Assembly (NCBI RefSeq): GCF_036226365.1 | Contig: NZ_CP108462.1 | Coordinates: forward strand, 8,166,001-8,230,000 | DNA: 64,000 nt | From: Streptomyces sp. NBC_01262 | Lineage (GTDB): Bacteria; Actinomycetota; Actinomycetes; Streptomycetales; Streptomycetaceae | Reading direction: 5' to 3' | Shown: positions 25,088 to 34,298 of the stretch, in pieces | How positions within the stretch are numbered: the stretch's first letter is position 1 | Layout: each line of letters opens with the position of its first letter | The notes under the pieces: generated by a model | The model's input: the letters and a program-made list of their open reading frames with translations, nothing else | The model's database searches: none | What the model was told of the DNA's origin: nothing | Program-made: the position numbers and the translations under genes

Positions 25088-25968
25088 TCCCTCTGCCGAC
25101 CGAGGCCGACCTGCGGGCCGCCGTGGCCGGGCACCGCGACGACCCCGCCAGGCGCCTGGACGCCCAGCTCGCGCTGGGTCACCTCTGGCGTGAGCGCGGC
25201 GACTACCGACGGGCCGGGATCCTGCTGGCGCTGACTCTCGGGGCCGCCGAACGCGCCTACGGCCCCGACTCCCCGGAAGCCGCCGCGGTGTGCAACGAGT
25301 GGGGCGTACTGGGCAAGTACACCGGCCACTTCGACCGGTCCCGGGCCCTCTACCTGCGGGCCCTGGCCATCTGCGAGAACGCGTACGGCAGTGACCACGA
25401 CACCGTCGCCACCCTCTGCCACAACCTCGGTGGCCTGGCCCACACCCGTGGCGCCCACCACGAGGGCGAGCCCTGGGCCGCCCGCTCGGTAAGCATCCGG
25501 ACCGGCCTGCACGGTCCCGACCACTGGCTGGTCGCCGCCGACCGGGCCGCCTGGGCCGCTCTCCTGGACGGCTGCGGCCGCACCGGCGACGCGGAGATCC
25601 AACTCCGCGCCGCCCTGGCCGTCTTCCAGCGCGTCCACGGCGCCGAGCACTACGAGACAGCCGTCACCACACACAACCTCGCCGCCATCCAGCACCGCCG
25701 AGGCCACCACAGCGCCGCCATCGACGGCTACACCCGCGCCCTCGCCCTCAAAGGACGCCTCCTCGGCGACTCCCATCCCGACCTGGCCACCACCCTGGTC
25801 AACCTCGCCACCGCCCACCGCCAACGCGGCGACCACGATCAGGCGGCCCGGCACTACACCCGGGCCATCACCATCCTCACCCCGCGCGTAACCTCCGATC
25901 ACCCCACTCTGTCCGCCGCCCGGCGAGGACTTGGGCGAATCCCTCTCCCGTACGAAAGACACGCATGA
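25084..25968 (+). CDS. Tetratricopeptide-repeat protein (kinesin-light-chain type)
   Basis: About 294 residues, made of six or so 42-residue TPR units of the kinesin-light-chain kind: AICENAYGSDHDTVATLCHN then LGGLAHTRG, and AVFQRVHGAEHYETAVTTHN then LAAIQHRRGHH. The first clear standard start is GTG 25123, but the frame upstream (IPLPTEADLRAA) already reads like the protein and a CTG at 25084 overlaps the peptide's stop as CTGA. I give the longer form as likely, with coupled translation. TPR proteins hold peptides or partner proteins. Being tied to the peptide gene, it could bind that peptide. Its stop overlaps the next start by ATGA. Confidence 0.75.
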   Translation: MIPLPTEADLRAAVAGHRDDPARRLDAQLALGHLWRERGDYRRAGILLALTLGAAERAYGPDSPEAAAVCNEWGVLGKYTGHFDRSRALYLRALAICENAYGSDHDTVATLCHNLGGLAHTRGAHHEGEPWAARSVSIRTGLHGPDHWLVAADRAAWAALLDGCGRTGDAEIQLRAALAVFQRVHGAEHYETAVTTHNLAAIQHRRGHHSAAIDGYTRALALKGRLLGDSHPDLATTLVNLATAHRQRGDHDQAARHYTRAITILTPRVTSDHPTLSAARRGLGRIPLPYERHA

Positions 25969-26444
25969 ACCGCCTTTATGAACGGACCACCAGGCGCTGT
26001 ACGCCGTCGCTGATCGACGCGGCGCTGTCGGCCGAGATCGCCGCGCACGCCGAGGCCCACCAGCTCGGCGATGTGCTCGGCGCGGGGGCGAACTGCTTCG
26101 AGACCTGGAACGTCCGCCTGCGCAAGCCCGGGCCGCTGTTCCGGCTCATCGGCTCGTCGGACCCGGACACCGCCCACCGCACGGTCGTCGTTGTCGGGTC
26201 CCGCTATGTCGTCGTGGCCGTGGAGGGGAGGAGACGCGGCTTCCATGTCCGCTCCGCGCGGCTGGACGGCGTCAGTCTCAGCGGGTCGTCGGAGCTTTAC
26301 GCCGACTTCGGGGTGAGCGTCGCCGCGCTGTGGTCGGGCGGACAGGAGGCGGCGTCGTTCTACATCGGAGTCGGCGACGACCCGGAAGGCCACGCGTTCC
26401 TCGACGAGCTCTACTCGGCGGTCGCCCGGGCGAAGAGCGCCTGA
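25965..26444 (+). CDS. Unknown protein in the peptide/TPR operon
   Basis: 159 residues from ATG 25965, overlapping the TPR stop. I do not recognise it. The N-terminal third is helical (SLIDAALSAEIAAHAEAHQL). A strand-rich middle follows (WNVRLRKPGPLFRLIGSS, HRTVVVVGSRYVVVAVEGR), and a helix at the end (FLDELYSAVARAKSA). There is no signal peptide and no membrane segment. The alternating Val-rich strands suggest a small alpha/beta or beta-sandwich fold. Third gene of the peptide operon; it converges on the second LAL gene with a 7-base gap. Its role is open. Confidence 0.6.
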   Translation: MNRLYERTTRRCTPSLIDAALSAEIAAHAEAHQLGDVLGAGANCFETWNVRLRKPGPLFRLIGSSDPDTAHRTVVVVGSRYVVVAVEGRRRGFHVRSARLDGVSLSGSSELYADFGVSVAALWSGGQEAASFYIGVGDDPEGHAFLDELYSAVARAKSA

Positions 26445-26451
26445 CCGTCGG

Positions 26452-29151
26452 TCACGGCCGGGGCCCCGGCCGTGGCGGGGGCGCGATCATGTTGGCCAGG
26501 TCCCGCCGCGAGGTGATCCCGAGCTTCGCGTACACGCGCTGGAGGTGATTGTCGACCGTCCGCGTGGACACGAACAGCTGCGCGCCGATCTCCCGGCTGG
26601 GAACGCCGGCCGCGGCGAGAGCCGCCACCTCGCGTTCCCTGGCGCTCAACGACGCCTGCATCTCAATGCCCATCAGCCCCGGCGTGGACGCCCCCTGGCA
26701 GCAACGCGCCAGCTCCCCGGCCAGGTTGGCCGCCGAGGTGGCCTGTCTGGCCTGCCCGGCGCGCTGGTAGAGGTCCTTCGCGGCGGCGGCTGCTTCCGCC
26801 GCCACCAGAAGCGCTCCGATCCGCTCCAGATCCCCGGCAGCGCTCAGCAGCGCATCGGCGTCCCTGCCGGCCATGGCCTGCGCGAAGCGCGTCCGGGGGC
26901 CCACGAACGCCCCGTCGCACGCCCGCTCCAGCACGGCCATTCTGGCGACCGCCCGGCCGGCACCGCCCAGGCGTACGGCTTCCGTCAGCAGCATCATCTC
27001 GGAGGAGACGGCCCCCGCCGCCCGGGCTCGCCCGGCCGCGTCGAAGAACGTCTGACGGGCCGCGGTGACCAGGCCCCTTGAGGCCAGGCTCCACCCCATG
27101 CCGATGGCGTCCTCCCCGGGCAGGAAGAAGACATCGGGGTACGCGTCCAGGTCGTCCAGGTCGTCCACTACGGTCTGGGCGTGTTCTGCCTGGCCCAGGA
27201 CCGCTGCCGCCGCGGCGAGCCCCGCGGCAGCGGGCCTGAGCACCAGGCGCATCCCCTCGTCCAGGCCGATGGCCAGCGTCTCGGCGAACCAGCGGCGGGC
27301 ATCGGCGACCCTGCCCTGCAGCCACGCCACGCGGCCCATGTCGTAGGAGAGCCACGCCGCCGGCTCGGTGGCGTTGTCGGCCACGGCGTCGCGGTGCCCC
27401 TGTTCGGCGGCCTGCCGCGAGCCCGCGAGGTCGCCCATCGCTCCGCACGCGAGCGACAGTACCGAGAGCGCGGCGGACGGGTGCTGGATGATGATCCGGC
27501 CGCCGGCCTCGACGTGCAGGGCGTGAGTCCGGCGGGCCAGCTCCACCGCCTCCTCGGTTCGGCCGACGGCGCTCAGGCCGAGGGCCTTCATGCCATCGGC
27601 GTAGAGCCGGACACGTTCCTCGGCCAGCAGACCGGTGTCCCGCAGCAGCCGCAGGCCTTCCACAGGCTGCCCCGAAAAGGCGCGCATCGCACCCTCGTTG
27701 GCGAGAAGAGCCGCGCGCGTGGCCGGATCCGCTGTTCGCGTCAGCGCCTGCGCGTTCACCTCAAGCGCCTGCTGCGCGCGGGCGGCGCCCCAGAAGAGGT
27801 TCTGGGTGCGCTCCACGACCAGGCGGTACGCCTCCGCTTCGTCGGGCGCGGTGTCGTACGCCTGCTTCAGTACCCGCTCCGAGTCGTCGAAGCGCCGCAG
27901 CAGGTAGTAGGCCTCGCCCAGCTGAAGCCTCGTGGCGTGGGCCCGGCTCTCCTCGGGGAGGCGTTTCAGCAGATCCACCACGTGCGAATAGTCGTGGCTG
28001 TGGCGCGCGAGCCGCGCCGCCTTCACGATGAGGCCGGGATCGGCGGTCCCGGTCGTCCGAACCGTCCAGGTCGCGACGCGAAGCGTGTCCTCCAGGCGCC
28101 GGGCGCCGTAAGAGAGCACGCGCTCCGCGCAGCCGTCGACGATCGCCAGGCGGCGGCTGACCGGCATCGCGGCCCGGAGTACCTCGCCGTAGAGCGGGTG
28201 GGCCAACGTGGCCGACATTCTGCGCCGGGACTGGTGAAGGTGAATCAGGTCGGCGTCTTCGAGAAGGGTGACGGTCTCGGGCGACGACATCCCCGTCAGC
28301 TCGCTGAGGCCGATCGGCTCGGCGACCGCGAGAGTCTCCAGAACGGTCATCGCCGCCGCGGGCACCCTCCCCAGCCGGGACCCGATCAACTGACGCAGGC
28401 GCGGGGTCCCGCGTGCGTCCCCCACGGTGCCCGCCAGCCGCCATAGGCCGTCGCCGTGGGTCAGGACCTTGTCGTCGACGAGCCCGAGGACCAGTTCTCT
28501 GAGGAACAGCAGGTTGCCCCGGCTGTAGCGATGGAGCTCGTAGGACGTCCGGCGCTCGACCACGTCACCGAGAACCGCTGTCAGTACCTCCTCGACACCC
28601 TCGTGGTCGAACGCCCCGACATCGATGTGGGACACACCGTCAGTACGGTCCAGGGCAAGGACGGCATCGGACAGCAGCACATCGGATCGCAGAGTCGCCA
28701 TGACGAACACGGCGTCCGAATCGAGGAGCTGCCGGACCAGGGTGGCGGAGGCCGAGTCGAGCAGATGCAGGTCGTCGATCAGCAGTACGTACCCGCTCCC
28801 GGACCCGGAGCCGGAGCCGGTCCGGAACGCGCGGCCCGCGGACTGGAACGCGGCCAGCGGATCGCTGAGGTCCAGCCCCGCCGGCAGCAGGTGAGCGATG
28901 GCTCCGAACGGAATGGCGGCGGCTGCTTCGGTGGCCGTCGCCCGCCCGCCGACGACGGAGCCGCCCGCGTCAAGCGCCTGCTGCCAGAGGTGGGTTGCCA
29001 GCCGGGTCTTGCCGACCCCCGGCTCTCCGCGCAGGAGAATCCCGCCGCACAGCGGATCCGCCAGAGCGGCGGCGCACTGACCGGATTCCCGGCTCCTTCC
29101 CACGAGGGGCCACAGCCGTGCGATGTCATGGCTTCGGGATGATGAGCGCAT
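26452..29151 (-). CDS. LAL-type LuxR regulator, second copy
   Basis: 899 residues with the same plan as the product of 16779-19439. Walker A is GEPGVGKT at 42-49, Walker B is YVLLIDDLHLLD at about 120-131, a long helical middle follows, and the C-terminal LuxR HTH is LSAREREVAALAAAGVPSRE, IGAQLFVSTRTVDNHLQRVY, AKLGITSRRDL. A GSGSGSGSG stretch lies just before Walker B and probably varies in length. It follows the FGE-like gene by 34 bases, so both may be cotranscribed from the promoter near 29.9 kb, which contains a palindrome copy. That would make it autoregulated. Confidence 0.92.
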   Translation of the reverse strand: MRSSSRSHDIARLWPLVGRSRESGQCAAALADPLCGGILLRGEPGVGKTRLATHLWQQALDAGGSVVGGRATATEAAAAIPFGAIAHLLPAGLDLSDPLAAFQSAGRAFRTGSGSGSGSGYVLLIDDLHLLDSASATLVRQLLDSDAVFVMATLRSDVLLSDAVLALDRTDGVSHIDVGAFDHEGVEEVLTAVLGDVVERRTSYELHRYSRGNLLFLRELVLGLVDDKVLTHGDGLWRLAGTVGDARGTPRLRQLIGSRLGRVPAAAMTVLETLAVAEPIGLSELTGMSSPETVTLLEDADLIHLHQSRRRMSATLAHPLYGEVLRAAMPVSRRLAIVDGCAERVLSYGARRLEDTLRVATWTVRTTGTADPGLIVKAARLARHSHDYSHVVDLLKRLPEESRAHATRLQLGEAYYLLRRFDDSERVLKQAYDTAPDEAEAYRLVVERTQNLFWGAARAQQALEVNAQALTRTADPATRAALLANEGAMRAFSGQPVEGLRLLRDTGLLAEERVRLYADGMKALGLSAVGRTEEAVELARRTHALHVEAGGRIIIQHPSAALSVLSLACGAMGDLAGSRQAAEQGHRDAVADNATEPAAWLSYDMGRVAWLQGRVADARRWFAETLAIGLDEGMRLVLRPAAAGLAAAAAVLGQAEHAQTVVDDLDDLDAYPDVFFLPGEDAIGMGWSLASRGLVTAARQTFFDAAGRARAAGAVSSEMMLLTEAVRLGGAGRAVARMAVLERACDGAFVGPRTRFAQAMAGRDADALLSAAGDLERIGALLVAAEAAAAAKDLYQRAGQARQATSAANLAGELARCCQGASTPGLMGIEMQASLSAREREVAALAAAGVPSREIGAQLFVSTRTVDNHLQRVYAKLGITSRRDLANMIAPPPRPGPRP

Positions 29152-29185
29152 ATCAGGGACCTTCGCTTTGACGCACAGAGCGGTA

Positions 29186-29854
<669 letters not shown>

Positions 29855-29918
29855 ATCCATGGGACGACAATCGTACGGCAGTCCTTCTGCTGGAATCGCC
29901 GTCATTCGCCGGAGCCAG

Positions 29919-29935
29919 TGAGTATCAAATACTTA
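29919..29935. promoter_or_regulatory. Palindrome copy 7 (LAL-regulon box)
   Basis: TGAGTA-TCAAA-TACTTA, extended by G/C to seven-base arms with one mismatch. It lies between the FGE-like gene and the membrane-protein gene at 29971. On the plus strand TATTCT at 29958 is 23 bases beyond it. Confidence 0.6.
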
Positions 29936-29970
29936 CTGACCGCTTCGTCGAGTCACCTATTCTGGGCGCC

Positions 29971-30405
29971 GTGAACAAAGCCATTGAGCGGAAGATCTTT
30001 GATCTCACGTTTCTTTTTCGGGTTGTTGCGATCGTGGAAGCGGTCTACTTCCTTCTCGGGATCCTTACGCCGCCGAGCAGGGTGCAGTCGGTGATCGGGT
30101 GGGTGCTCACGCCCGACGGCCACTGGATCACCAAGCTGATGAGTGTTTCCCTCGCTGCGCAGGCGTGGCTGGCGTGGTCCTTCAGGGACAGGCCATATCT
30201 CGAAATGGCCCGCCCCCTCGCCTTCTATCAACTGGCAAGTGCCACGGTGGACTGGGTCATGTGGGCGACCCTCGGCGGAGACGGGATCTTTTCGACGACT
30301 GCCGGAAAAATATCGGTCATCGCGTCCGTCCCTACGCACTATCTCATCGGAACGATTCTGATCGTGGCGATTCGCAGGCCGACCCCACACTTCACTTTGA
30401 AATAG
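29971..30405 (+). CDS. Small four-helix membrane protein of unknown function
   Basis: 144 residues from GTG 29971. Four membrane helices are likely: VAIVEAVYFLLGIL, WITKLMSVSLAAQAWLAW, FYQLASATVDWVMWATLGG and ISVIASVPTHYLIGTILIVA. Size and layout recall DoxX/BphX-like proteins, but no motif confirms it. If the TATTCT at 29958-29963 is the -10, transcription would start within a base or two of the GTG and the mRNA would be leaderless; no ribosome site is visible, which agrees. The palindrome in front suggests it belongs to the LAL regulon. Confidence 0.7.
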   Translation: MNKAIERKIFDLTFLFRVVAIVEAVYFLLGILTPPSRVQSVIGWVLTPDGHWITKLMSVSLAAQAWLAWSFRDRPYLEMARPLAFYQLASATVDWVMWATLGGDGIFSTTAGKISVIASVPTHYLIGTILIVAIRRPTPHFTLK

Positions 30406-30428
30406 CGGTGAGCAGCGTGCGCTGCGGG

Positions 30429-30725
30429 TCAGGAGACCTTGGCCCCCAGCAGGTCCACCGGGGCGATCACCGGCGGGGCGCTGAGCTTCGTCTGCGCGGC
30501 CTCGCCCAGTGCGGCGGCGATGCGGCCGGTCAGGTGCGCCTGGCGCCCCGGCTCGTCGTCGAAGGTGTCGAACACCCCGAAGGTGGTGGCGTTCTCGCGG
30601 AAGGCGAACCAGGTCACCGTGCCCTGTTCCTGTTCGGCCAGCTCCTGCGCGCCGCGGAGCATGGCCTCCACCTCGTCGGCGTATTCGGGCTTGGCCTCGA
30701 TGCGTACCAGCAGACCGACCTTCAT
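30429..30725 (-). CDS. Antibiotic-biosynthesis-monooxygenase (ABM) family protein
   Basis: 98 residues forming a dimeric ferredoxin-like barrel: MKVGLLVRIEAKPEYADEVE, GTVTWFAFRENATTFGVFDT, HLTGRIAAALGEAAQTKL. Members oxidise quinols or polyketide-like aromatics without a cofactor, or serve as heme-degrading enzymes in another branch. FAFRENATTFGVFDTFDDE matches the quinol-monooxygenase (YgiN-like) side. It is divergent from the GlxA-type regulator, which is the obvious candidate to control it. Confidence 0.82.
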   Translation of the reverse strand: MKVGLLVRIEAKPEYADEVEAMLRGAQELAEQEQGTVTWFAFRENATTFGVFDTFDDEPGRQAHLTGRIAAALGEAAQTKLSAPPVIAPVDLLGAKVS

Positions 30726-30836
30726 GTGAGCGCTCCTTGTGTAGGGACCGCCGGGCTCCCGGCGTACAACGAACCTACGGTCGCGGTCGGTGATCGCATC
30801 AGCGGCGGAAACGACACGGTTGATAGTGTTCCCGCC

Positions 30837-31823
30837 ATGCAGGTAGCGGTCGTCGTCTACGACGGGGTGTTCGACTCAGGGCTCGCAGCCGTCCTGGACG
30901 TACTGAGCAACGCCAACGCGCTGGGCCGGCTGATCCACGAGCCGCCCACCTGGAATGTGACGCTGGTCGGCCCTGCCCCGCAGGTGCGGACCGGGGCGGG
31001 ACTGCTCGTGGCGCCCGAGCCGCTTGAGCGTGCGCGGACGGCGGATCTGCTGGTCGTTCCGGCGCTCGGGGAGAGCGATCCGGCGGCACTGATCGATCAT
31101 GTCGGCGGCGATGCGCTCGTTGCCGTCCGTGATCTCATCGTGCGAACCCGGGAGCGCGGTACGGCCATTGCGTCGGCGTGCGCGGGCACTTTCCTGCTGG
31201 CCGAGGCGGGAGTGCTGGACGGACTGCGCGCCACGACGACCTGGTGGCTGTCGCCGGAATTCCGGGACAGGTATCCCAAGGTCCGGCTGGATCACAGCCA
31301 GATGGTCATCAGCTGCGACGGGATCACCACCGCCGGCGCGGCGTTCGGCCATGTCGACCTCGCGCTGTCGATCGTACGGGCGAGCAGCCCCGCGCTCGCC
31401 GATCTGGTCGCGCGCTATCTCGTGGTCGACGAACGCCCGTCGCAGGCCGCGTACACCATTCCCAGCGCCCTGGCCGAGAGTGATCCCACCGTCGCGGCCT
31501 TCGAGCTCTGGACCCGCGAGCATCTGGCCGAACCCATCAGCATCCCCGACGCGGCCAAGGCCATCGGCGTCAGCGAACGGACCCTGCAGCGCTCCGTGCA
31601 GCGCATCATCGGAACGTCCCCCATCCGGTTCGTCCAGGACCTGAGGATCGAACGGGCTTCGCATCTGCTGCGCAGCACCGACATGTCCCTGGAGACCATC
31701 TCCCGGAAGGTCGGTTACGAACACCCCAACACCCTGCGGGTACTCCTTCGCGAGCGCACCGGCAAGACCACTTCGGCCCTGCGCGGCAGGTCGGCTGAAG
31801 GGGGCGTCGCGGCGGGCGGGTGA
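30837..31823 (+). CDS. GlxA-family transcriptional regulator (DJ-1/PfpI plus AraC HTH)
   Basis: 328 residues from ATG 30837. Residues 1-175 are a DJ-1/PfpI-like amidotransferase domain (VAVVVYDGVFDSGLAAVLDV; nucleophile-elbow Cys in IASACAGTFLLAEAG). Residues about 215-320 are an AraC-type double HTH (ISIPDAAKAIGVSERTLQRS, SLETISRKVGYEHPNTLRVL). The GlxA family senses small metabolites and usually controls a divergent catabolic gene; here that is the ABM gene. The longer open frame upstream is not used, since it runs through the ABM gene. Confidence 0.9.
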   Translation: MQVAVVVYDGVFDSGLAAVLDVLSNANALGRLIHEPPTWNVTLVGPAPQVRTGAGLLVAPEPLERARTADLLVVPALGESDPAALIDHVGGDALVAVRDLIVRTRERGTAIASACAGTFLLAEAGVLDGLRATTTWWLSPEFRDRYPKVRLDHSQMVISCDGITTAGAAFGHVDLALSIVRASSPALADLVARYLVVDERPSQAAYTIPSALAESDPTVAAFELWTREHLAEPISIPDAAKAIGVSERTLQRSVQRIIGTSPIRFVQDLRIERASHLLRSTDMSLETISRKVGYEHPNTLRVLLRERTGKTTSALRGRSAEGGVAAGG

Positions 31824-32065
31824 CGCGTCGCCCTTCGCGCCCGGACGGCGCCTTCGCCACGGACATCCTGGGGCCCTCGATCGTCGCCAGCGTCGGCTTC
31901 GGGCTCTGCCTCGGACCGGTCGTCTCCATCGCCACCGCAGGTGTCGCGCCCCAGGAGACCGGCGCCGCGTCGGGCCTGCTCAACAGCTCGCGCCAGATCG
32001 GTGCCTCGCTGCTCACGGTTCTGCGTGGGACGAGCCCGGGAAGCGGGCCCGGGATGAGAGGCTGA
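31820..32065 (+). pseudogene. DHA2-type MFS transporter stub
   Basis: An 81-codon frame beginning at a GTG that overlaps the regulator's stop. DILGPSIVASVGFGLCLGPV and TGAASGLLNSSRQIGASL are the eleventh-helix region and loop of 14-helix drug/proton antiporters (EmrB/QacA type). Everything before and the last helices after are missing. The first few codons are not transporter-like, so the join at about 31850 is a deletion point. It is not a functional protein. Confidence 0.65.
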
Positions 32066-32119
32066 CCGGGTCCGGCCCCCGTTCCGGCCCCCGTGTTCGC
32101 CGAACGATCAGGAGTGTTC

Positions 32120-33097
32120 GTGCCCCAGCCGCCAGCCGAGCCGCAACCCGTCCCGCAGGCGGTGCTGAGCCCGCTCACCAGCTCCGCCGTCTTCCTGGTC
32201 GTGACCGTCGATCCCGGCGGGGAGCAGGTCGTACGGGAGCTACTGACCGACCTCGCCGGTCTGGTCCGGTCGGTCGGCTTCCGGGTCCCGGAAGGGGCGC
32301 TGACCTGCGTCACCGGCATCGGATCGACCGCCTGGGACCGGCTGTTCGCCGGGCCCAGGCCGGCCGAACTGCACCCCTTCCGGGAGGTGACCGGCGCCCG
32401 GCACACCGCCCCCGCCACCCCGGGGGACCTGCTCTTCCACATCAGGGCCGGGCGGATGGACCTGTGCTTCGAACTGGCCACCCACCTGATGGACCGGCTG
32501 CGCGGCGCGGTCACCGTCCACGACGAGGTGTCCGGCTTCAAGTACTTCGACGAACGCGATCTGCTCGGCTTCGTCGACGGCACCGAGAACCCCACCGGGC
32601 CCGCCGCGAACACCGCCGTAGTCATCGGCGCCGACGACCCGGACCAGGACCCGGAGTTCACCGGCGGCAGCTATGTCATCGTGCAGAAGTACCTGCACGA
32701 CCTGACCGGATGGAACGCCCTGCCCGTCGAGGCGCAGGAACGGGCGGTCGGCCGCCGCAAGCTCTCCGACATCGAGCTGCCCGACGACCTCAAGCCCGCC
32801 GACTCGCACGTCGCGCTCACCACGATCACCGACCCCGACGGCACCGAACGGCAGATCCTGCGCGACAACATGCCCTTCGGCGCGCCGGGGCGCGGCGAGT
32901 TCGGCACGTACTTCATCGGCTACGCCAGCACCCCGGCGGTCATCGAGCGCATGCTGGAGAACATGTTCATCGGCGATCCGCCGGGCAGCCACGACCGGCT
33001 GCTCGACTTCTCCACGGCGGTCACCGGCACCTTGTTCCACGTGCCGACCGCCGACTTTCTCGACGACCCGCCGCCCGCCCCGGAACCGGCGCGGTGA
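32120..33097 (+). CDS. Dye-decolorizing (Dyp-type) heme peroxidase
   Basis: 325 residues from GTG 32120, chosen because AGGAG is five bases ahead; GTG 32093 has no such site. The Dyp signature GFVDGTENP supplies the catalytic Asp, DSHVALTTI the proximal heme His, and LRDNMPFG the distal Arg. Length and lack of a Tat signal place it with cytoplasmic class B enzymes, which are often cargo of encapsulins. No encapsulin gene is near and I see no obvious C-terminal targeting peptide. It uses peroxide to oxidise bulky substrates. It ends against the convergent P450 gene. Confidence 0.92.
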   Translation: MPQPPAEPQPVPQAVLSPLTSSAVFLVVTVDPGGEQVVRELLTDLAGLVRSVGFRVPEGALTCVTGIGSTAWDRLFAGPRPAELHPFREVTGARHTAPATPGDLLFHIRAGRMDLCFELATHLMDRLRGAVTVHDEVSGFKYFDERDLLGFVDGTENPTGPAANTAVVIGADDPDQDPEFTGGSYVIVQKYLHDLTGWNALPVEAQERAVGRRKLSDIELPDDLKPADSHVALTTITDPDGTERQILRDNMPFGAPGRGEFGTYFIGYASTPAVIERMLENMFIGDPPGSHDRLLDFSTAVTGTLFHVPTADFLDDPPPAPEPAR

Positions 33098-34285
33098 TCA
33101 GAGCCTGATGGGCAGTTCCGCGTAACCGCGCACGGTGCTGCTGTGCAGGCGTACGGCGCGGTCATGGTCCACGTCCCAGGTGGGGAAGCGGCGCAGGGTC
33201 TCCTCCAGCGCGACGCGTGCCTCCAGACGGGCGAGTGCCGCGCCGAGGCAGAAGTGCGCGCCGCGTCCGAAGGAGACATGGCTGTCGAAACGGCGGTGGA
33301 TGTCGTAGCGGTCGGGGTCGGGGTACTTGCGCTCGTCGCGGCCGGCGGAGCCGGTGAGCAGCAGGATTTTGGATCCGGCGGGGATGGCGGTGCCGTGGAT
33401 CTCGACGTCGCGGGTGCTGACGCGGCCCTGGGCGGGGGAGGGCGCCTCGTAACGCAGGGTCTCCTCCACGGCGTTGGCGATCAGGGACGGGTCGGCGGCC
33501 AGCTCCGCGCGCTGGCCGGGGTGGGCCGCGAGCAGCGCGCCGGCCCAGCCGATCAGGCGGCCGGTGGTCTCGGTGCCGGCGCTGACGAGCAGGTTGGCGA
33601 AGTTGGCCGCCTCGGAGGTGCTGAGCCGGCGGGTGCCCTCGTCGGTGGTGACCTCGGCCTGGACGAGGCTGGTCATCATGTCGTCGCGCGGGCTGTCGCG
33701 CCGGGCGTCGATCTGTTCGGCGAAGTAGGTGTGCAGCTTGATCTGGGCGGCCAGCGAGATGTCGTTGACCATCCCCTTGCCTTCCTCCAGGTGGAAGGTC
33801 CGCTCGATCGTACGGTGGATCTCCTCGCGGTCGGCCGGGTCGACGCCCATCAGCTGCGAGATCACCAGGGAGGGGAGCTGGGCGGCGAAGTCCCGGACGT
33901 AGTCGAACCCGCCGCTGCCGGTCCGGGGGTCCAGCAGCTCGGCGCACAGCGCCCGGATGTGTTCCTCCAGCGCCGCGATCCGCCGGGGGGTGAAGGCGCG
34001 GGAGACCAGGACGCGCAGCGTGGTCTGCGCCGGAGGGTCCATGAAGATGATGTGCCCGGTCTTCATCGGCTCCGGCGTCATGAGTTCGAGGACCGTGCCG
34101 TGGGCGGAGCTGTACGTGGTGGTGTCCATCAGGCCCGCGTCGACGTCGGCGTGCCGGGAGAGGGCGACGAAGCCGAACTTGTCGTTGCGGTAGACCGGCT
34201 GTTCGTCGCGGATCCGGCGCCAGAGCGGGTGCGGGTCGATGTCGATGACCGCGTCGAAGGGATCCCAGTACAGGTCGTCGGTCAT
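33098..34285 (-). CDS. Cytochrome P450, first copy
   Basis: 395 residues with all class-I P450 landmarks: I-helix LLVSAGTETTGRL, the ExxR in VEETLRYEA, and the heme-ligand loop VSFGRGAHFCLGAALARLEA. IFMDPPAQTTLRVLVSRAFT is the C-helix region. The heme monooxygenase needs a ferredoxin and reductase, neither encoded here. It follows the PPOX-family gene by 13 bases, so the two form an operon with twin operators in front that a divergent TetR gene would occupy. The substrate is unknown. Confidence 0.93.
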   Translation of the reverse strand: MTDDLYWDPFDAVIDIDPHPLWRRIRDEQPVYRNDKFGFVALSRHADVDAGLMDTTTYSSAHGTVLELMTPEPMKTGHIIFMDPPAQTTLRVLVSRAFTPRRIAALEEHIRALCAELLDPRTGSGGFDYVRDFAAQLPSLVISQLMGVDPADREEIHRTIERTFHLEEGKGMVNDISLAAQIKLHTYFAEQIDARRDSPRDDMMTSLVQAEVTTDEGTRRLSTSEAANFANLLVSAGTETTGRLIGWAGALLAAHPGQRAELAADPSLIANAVEETLRYEAPSPAQGRVSTRDVEIHGTAIPAGSKILLLTGSAGRDERKYPDPDRYDIHRRFDSHVSFGRGAHFCLGAALARLEARVALEETLRRFPTWDVDHDRAVRLHSSTVRGYAELPIRL

Positions 34286-34298
34286 GTTCGAACCTTCC

